Shown here: piece after piece, positions 61,862 to 64,000 of the stretch
How positions within the stretch are numbered: position 1 is the first letter of the stretch
Layout of the letters: each line of letters begins with the position of its first letter
NCBI RefSeq assembly: GCF_023283825.1
Contig: NZ_JAKILD010000002.1
Location: forward strand, 1 to 64,000
From: Shewanella olleyana
GTDB lineage: Bacteria; Pseudomonadota; Gammaproteobacteria; Enterobacterales; Shewanellaceae
Length of the DNA: 64,000 nt
Reading direction: 5' to 3'
The notes under the pieces: generated by a model
Told to the model about the DNA's origin: nothing
Databases searched by the model: none
Seen by the model: the letters and a program-made list of their open reading frames with translations, nothing else
Position numbers and translations under genes: made by a program

Positions 61862-62181
61862 AACAGTCTCCAAGACGTTAAAAGGGTTGTTCCTTAATGA
61901 AAAAGCTCTGGAACAAATTGATAAATTACTATTTACTTAAGCTGATGATACCTCAGCTTTACTACAGCTTAAAGTTATCTTCATAAACGAATTGATTTAG
62001 CTTCAAAAATTGTTGGTTTTTGTCGGCAAATCAACCCGCTTTATTATTTTTATTAATATTAAGGTCTATTGTTAAAAAACTAGCTTAACTGAACATTAAT
62101 TATTGAATTCACTCAGGGCTGTTAAATTCCGTTGAGTATTGACCATAAAACTAATATGGGGGTAATTCCTGCTAATTCAAG
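61862..62181. other. Intergenic region between the BI-1 family gene and punR
   Basis: These 320 AT-rich bases hold the BI-1 gene promoter. No clear terminator for punR, reading frame or repeat was seen. Confidence 0.45.
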
Positions 62182-63084
62182 TTAAGCCAACCACTCTCTA
62201 TGTAACTTCTCAGTGTCACCTAAGTAGTCTAAAACCCACTCAAGGGCAGGAGACATCTTTTCTTGGTTCCATGCTAAACAACACGGACTGGCATTTTTGG
62301 GGTTCTCTAATGTTTTTGAGATAAGCGAGCCTGACTGTATAAAAGGTTTAGCGAGGTTAAGTGGCATGTAGCCAATACCTGAACCGTCTCTGAAGCAATT
62401 AATTGCTCTGATCCAATCGGGCACCACTAAGCGGCGTTGGTTGTCTAACAGCCAAGTTGTGCGCTTAGGGATCTCTCGCGATGTATCTTCAAGACAAATA
62501 GACGGGTACTGGCGCATTTCGTCATCAGTAAGAGGACGGTCGATATGTGCTAATGGATGGTTTTTACTTACTAAGAATGCCCATTCAATATCGCGCATGT
62601 CTTTATATTGAAATACGCCACCAACAGGAATGGCTGTTGTTGCGCCAATAGCAATGTCACTTCTTCCTGTGGCTAATGCTTCCCAAACGCCATTAAACAC
62701 TTCAATGCGGATAATTAACTCAACATCACTGAAGTGGCGATAAAAGTCTGCAATTAACACACTGATTCGATCTGCACGCACAATATTATCCAATGCTATC
62801 GATAAAGTGGGTTGCCAGCCGTTAGCGACACGTTGCGTACTGCGTTTTAAGTCATTCATTTCTGCAAGCAGTTCACGGGCGTGCTGCACAAAATGTTTAC
62901 CAGGTTCAGTTAAACTTACACTACGATGATGCCTTTCAAACAAAATGACACCAAGTTCATCTTCTATTTGTTTTACGGCATAGCTAACGGCTGATGGAAC
63001 TTTGTGCAATTGATTGGCTGCAGCGGTGAAACTACCAACACGAGCGACTATATCAATCATTTCCAATGCTTGTTCTGAAAGCAT
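62182..63084 (-). CDS. punR: LysR-family regulator PunR (YdhB-like)
   Basis: This 300-residue protein has a LysR helix-turn-helix (about 15-40, GSFTAAANQLHKVPSAVSYAVKQIE) and an effector domain. Segments VANGWQPTLSIALDNIVR, FNGVWEALATGRSDIAIGATTAIPVGG and WLLDNQRRLVVPDW are very close to E. coli PunR (YdhB) as I remember it. PunR activates punC in response to purine nucleosides. The divergent MFS gene here is PunC-like, which supports the call. Confidence 0.88.
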   Translation of the reverse strand: MLSEQALEMIDIVARVGSFTAAANQLHKVPSAVSYAVKQIEDELGVILFERHHRSVSLTEPGKHFVQHARELLAEMNDLKRSTQRVANGWQPTLSIALDNIVRADRISVLIADFYRHFSDVELIIRIEVFNGVWEALATGRSDIAIGATTAIPVGGVFQYKDMRDIEWAFLVSKNHPLAHIDRPLTDDEMRQYPSICLEDTSREIPKRTTWLLDNQRRLVVPDWIRAINCFRDGSGIGYMPLNLAKPFIQSGSLISKTLENPKNASPCCLAWNQEKMSPALEWVLDYLGDTEKLHREWLA

Positions 63085-63211
63085 AGAGGGCTATCCTTTG
63101 CTGTGAAAATTTATGAATGCAGTCATCAAAAGTAAACGTTTCACAATACTTTTGCAAGTGATTAGACTGCACGCTGATTTCTAACAGTCCCAATTTGGAA
63201 TACATTTTCAC
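63085..63211. promoter_or_regulatory. punR-punC divergent promoter region
   Basis: The 127 bases between the two starts must hold both promoters and, by analogy with E. coli, PunR and perhaps PurR sites. I could not assign a precise operator. Confidence 0.5.
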
Positions 63212-64000
63212 ATGAACAATGCACCATCAAAGTCTTCTGAGAGCAGCTCAGCTAAATTACAGTACTTTATTTTATTAGGCTATCTTGCTTTACTCAGCAT
63301 GCTGGGCTTTATTGCTACAGATATGTATTTACCTGCGTTTCAAAATATTGCTGATTCATTTTCAACAAGCTTGAGTAATGTAGCATTTTCTTTAACGACC
63401 TTTTTAGCGGGTCTTGCATTAGGTCAATTGTTATATGGACCTTTAGTTGAAAAAGTCGGTAAGCAAAAAGCATTGATTATCGGGCTTGCTTTGTTTGCAG
63501 CAGCGAGTGGTGCCATCGTCGCCAGTGAATCGATTGTGATGTTAAATATCGCACGCTTTTTTCAAGCTTTAGGTGCATGTAGTGCAGGCGTTATTTGGCA
63601 AGCTATTGTTGTTGAGAAGTATGATGCTGAAAAAGCACAGAAAATATTCTCCAACATTATGCCATTAGTAGCATTATCACCAGCGGTAGCACCGTTAGTT
63701 GGTGCTTCTATAGTAAGTAATTTTGGTTGGCGCGCAGTATTCGTTACCTTAGTAATGGTGGCGTTACTGTTAATCGTGTTAACCAAGTGGTTAGTTGGCG
63801 GCGAAAGTAAACAAGCTGAAGCGCAAGAGAGCATCAGCTATAAAAGCATTTTAAAGAACACCCGTTACTTAGGTAATGTGGTTATTTTTGGTGCCTGTTC
63901 TGCTGCGTTCTTTAGTTACCTGACTGTTTGGCCGAGTGTAATGATTAAATATGGCTATGAAGCACAGGCGATAGGCTTAAGCTTTATTCCACAAACAATT
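63212..64000 (+). CDS. punC: MFS transporter of the Bcr/CflA group, PunC-like (3' end beyond window)
   Basis: The frame is open from the ATG at 63212 to the window end, 263 codons. The Bcr/CflA-type pattern is clear: LSMLGFIATDMYLPAFQNIA, LTTFLAGLALGQLLYGPLVEKVGK and ARFFQALGACSAGVIWQAIV, with about eight TM helices so far. Divergence from punR points to PunC, the purine nucleoside importer (YdhC in E. coli), rather than a drug exporter. Confidence 0.87.
   Translation, partial: MNNAPSKSSESSSAKLQYFILLGYLALLSMLGFIATDMYLPAFQNIADSFSTSLSNVAFSLTTFLAGLALGQLLYGPLVEKVGKQKALIIGLALFAAASGAIVASESIVMLNIARFFQALGACSAGVIWQAIVVEKYDAEKAQKIFSNIMPLVALSPAVAPLVGASIVSNFGWRAVFVTLVMVALLLIVLTKWLVGGESKQAEAQESISYKSILKNTRYLGNVVIFGACSAAFFSYLTVWPSVMIKYGYEAQAIGLSFIPQTI

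Overview
The window looks like chromosomal DNA of a Shewanella or close Alteromonadales relative. The main reasons are a complete kdnA-kdnB-kdsB set for 8-amino-Kdo (Kdo8N), a lipid A sugar described in Shewanella; the order ald / lrp-ftsK-lolA-rarA-crcB-serS; the tusDCBE block; a TonB-receptor-based maltodextrin locus; and a DMSO-reductase-type enzyme. This assignment rests on gene content read by eye, not on a database search.

Layout. 1-63: tail of an unidentified + strand gene with a double terminator. 184-3569 (-): kdnA, kdnB, kdsB and a small membrane protein. 3827-7982 (-): carbonic anhydrase, an alpha/beta-hydrolase-fold protein without a canonical nucleophile, a VanY-like carboxypeptidase, dapE and a Spx/ArsC-like gene. 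8106-10679 (-): ptsH-ptsI-crr. 10862-13492: a chemoreceptor and a CheX-like protein. 13582-19328: a LacI regulator, an outer-membrane barrel protein, a DUF808 membrane protein, and an overlapping pair of a substrate-binding protein and a diguanylate cyclase.

19518-43171 is a maltodextrin/starch locus. A TonB receptor would import oligosaccharides. A lipoprotein alpha-amylase, a periplasmic cyclomaltodextrinase-like GH13, a GH97 alpha-glucosidase and a lipoprotein GH15 glucoamylase would cut them. An SLC45-like MFS carrier and a FucP/GluP-like carrier would bring maltose and glucose into the cytoplasm, where a GH13 alpha-glucosidase acts. A flavin-dependent tryptophan-halogenase-family protein sits between the receptor and the amylases. 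Four near-identical palindromes (TGCATACGTATKCA type) lie in front of the MFS carrier, GH97, the TonB receptor and the cytoplasmic alpha-glucosidase. They are probably operators of a LacI-family regulator, plausibly the one at 13582. A respiratory island (Tat-lipoprotein molybdoenzyme, four-cluster ferredoxin, an unknown gene, TorD chaperone) interrupts this locus at 26796-31061.

43374-47106 holds an RsmB-like RNA methyltransferase and a GAF-PAS-GGDEF-EAL protein. 47629-57137 is housekeeping (YjbQ, alanine dehydrogenase, Lrp, FtsK, LolA, RarA, CrcB, SerS). An orphan HINT-deaminase toxin-like gene follows (57317-58021), then a DcaP-like porin, tusDCBE, a BI-1 family protein, and the punR / punC purine nucleoside pair, with punC cut by the window end.

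Two loci hold copies of a MITE-like element of about 265-276 bp with TA target duplications. At 47186-47569 one copy is inserted inside another. No tRNA, rRNA, CRISPR array, prophage or transposase gene was seen.
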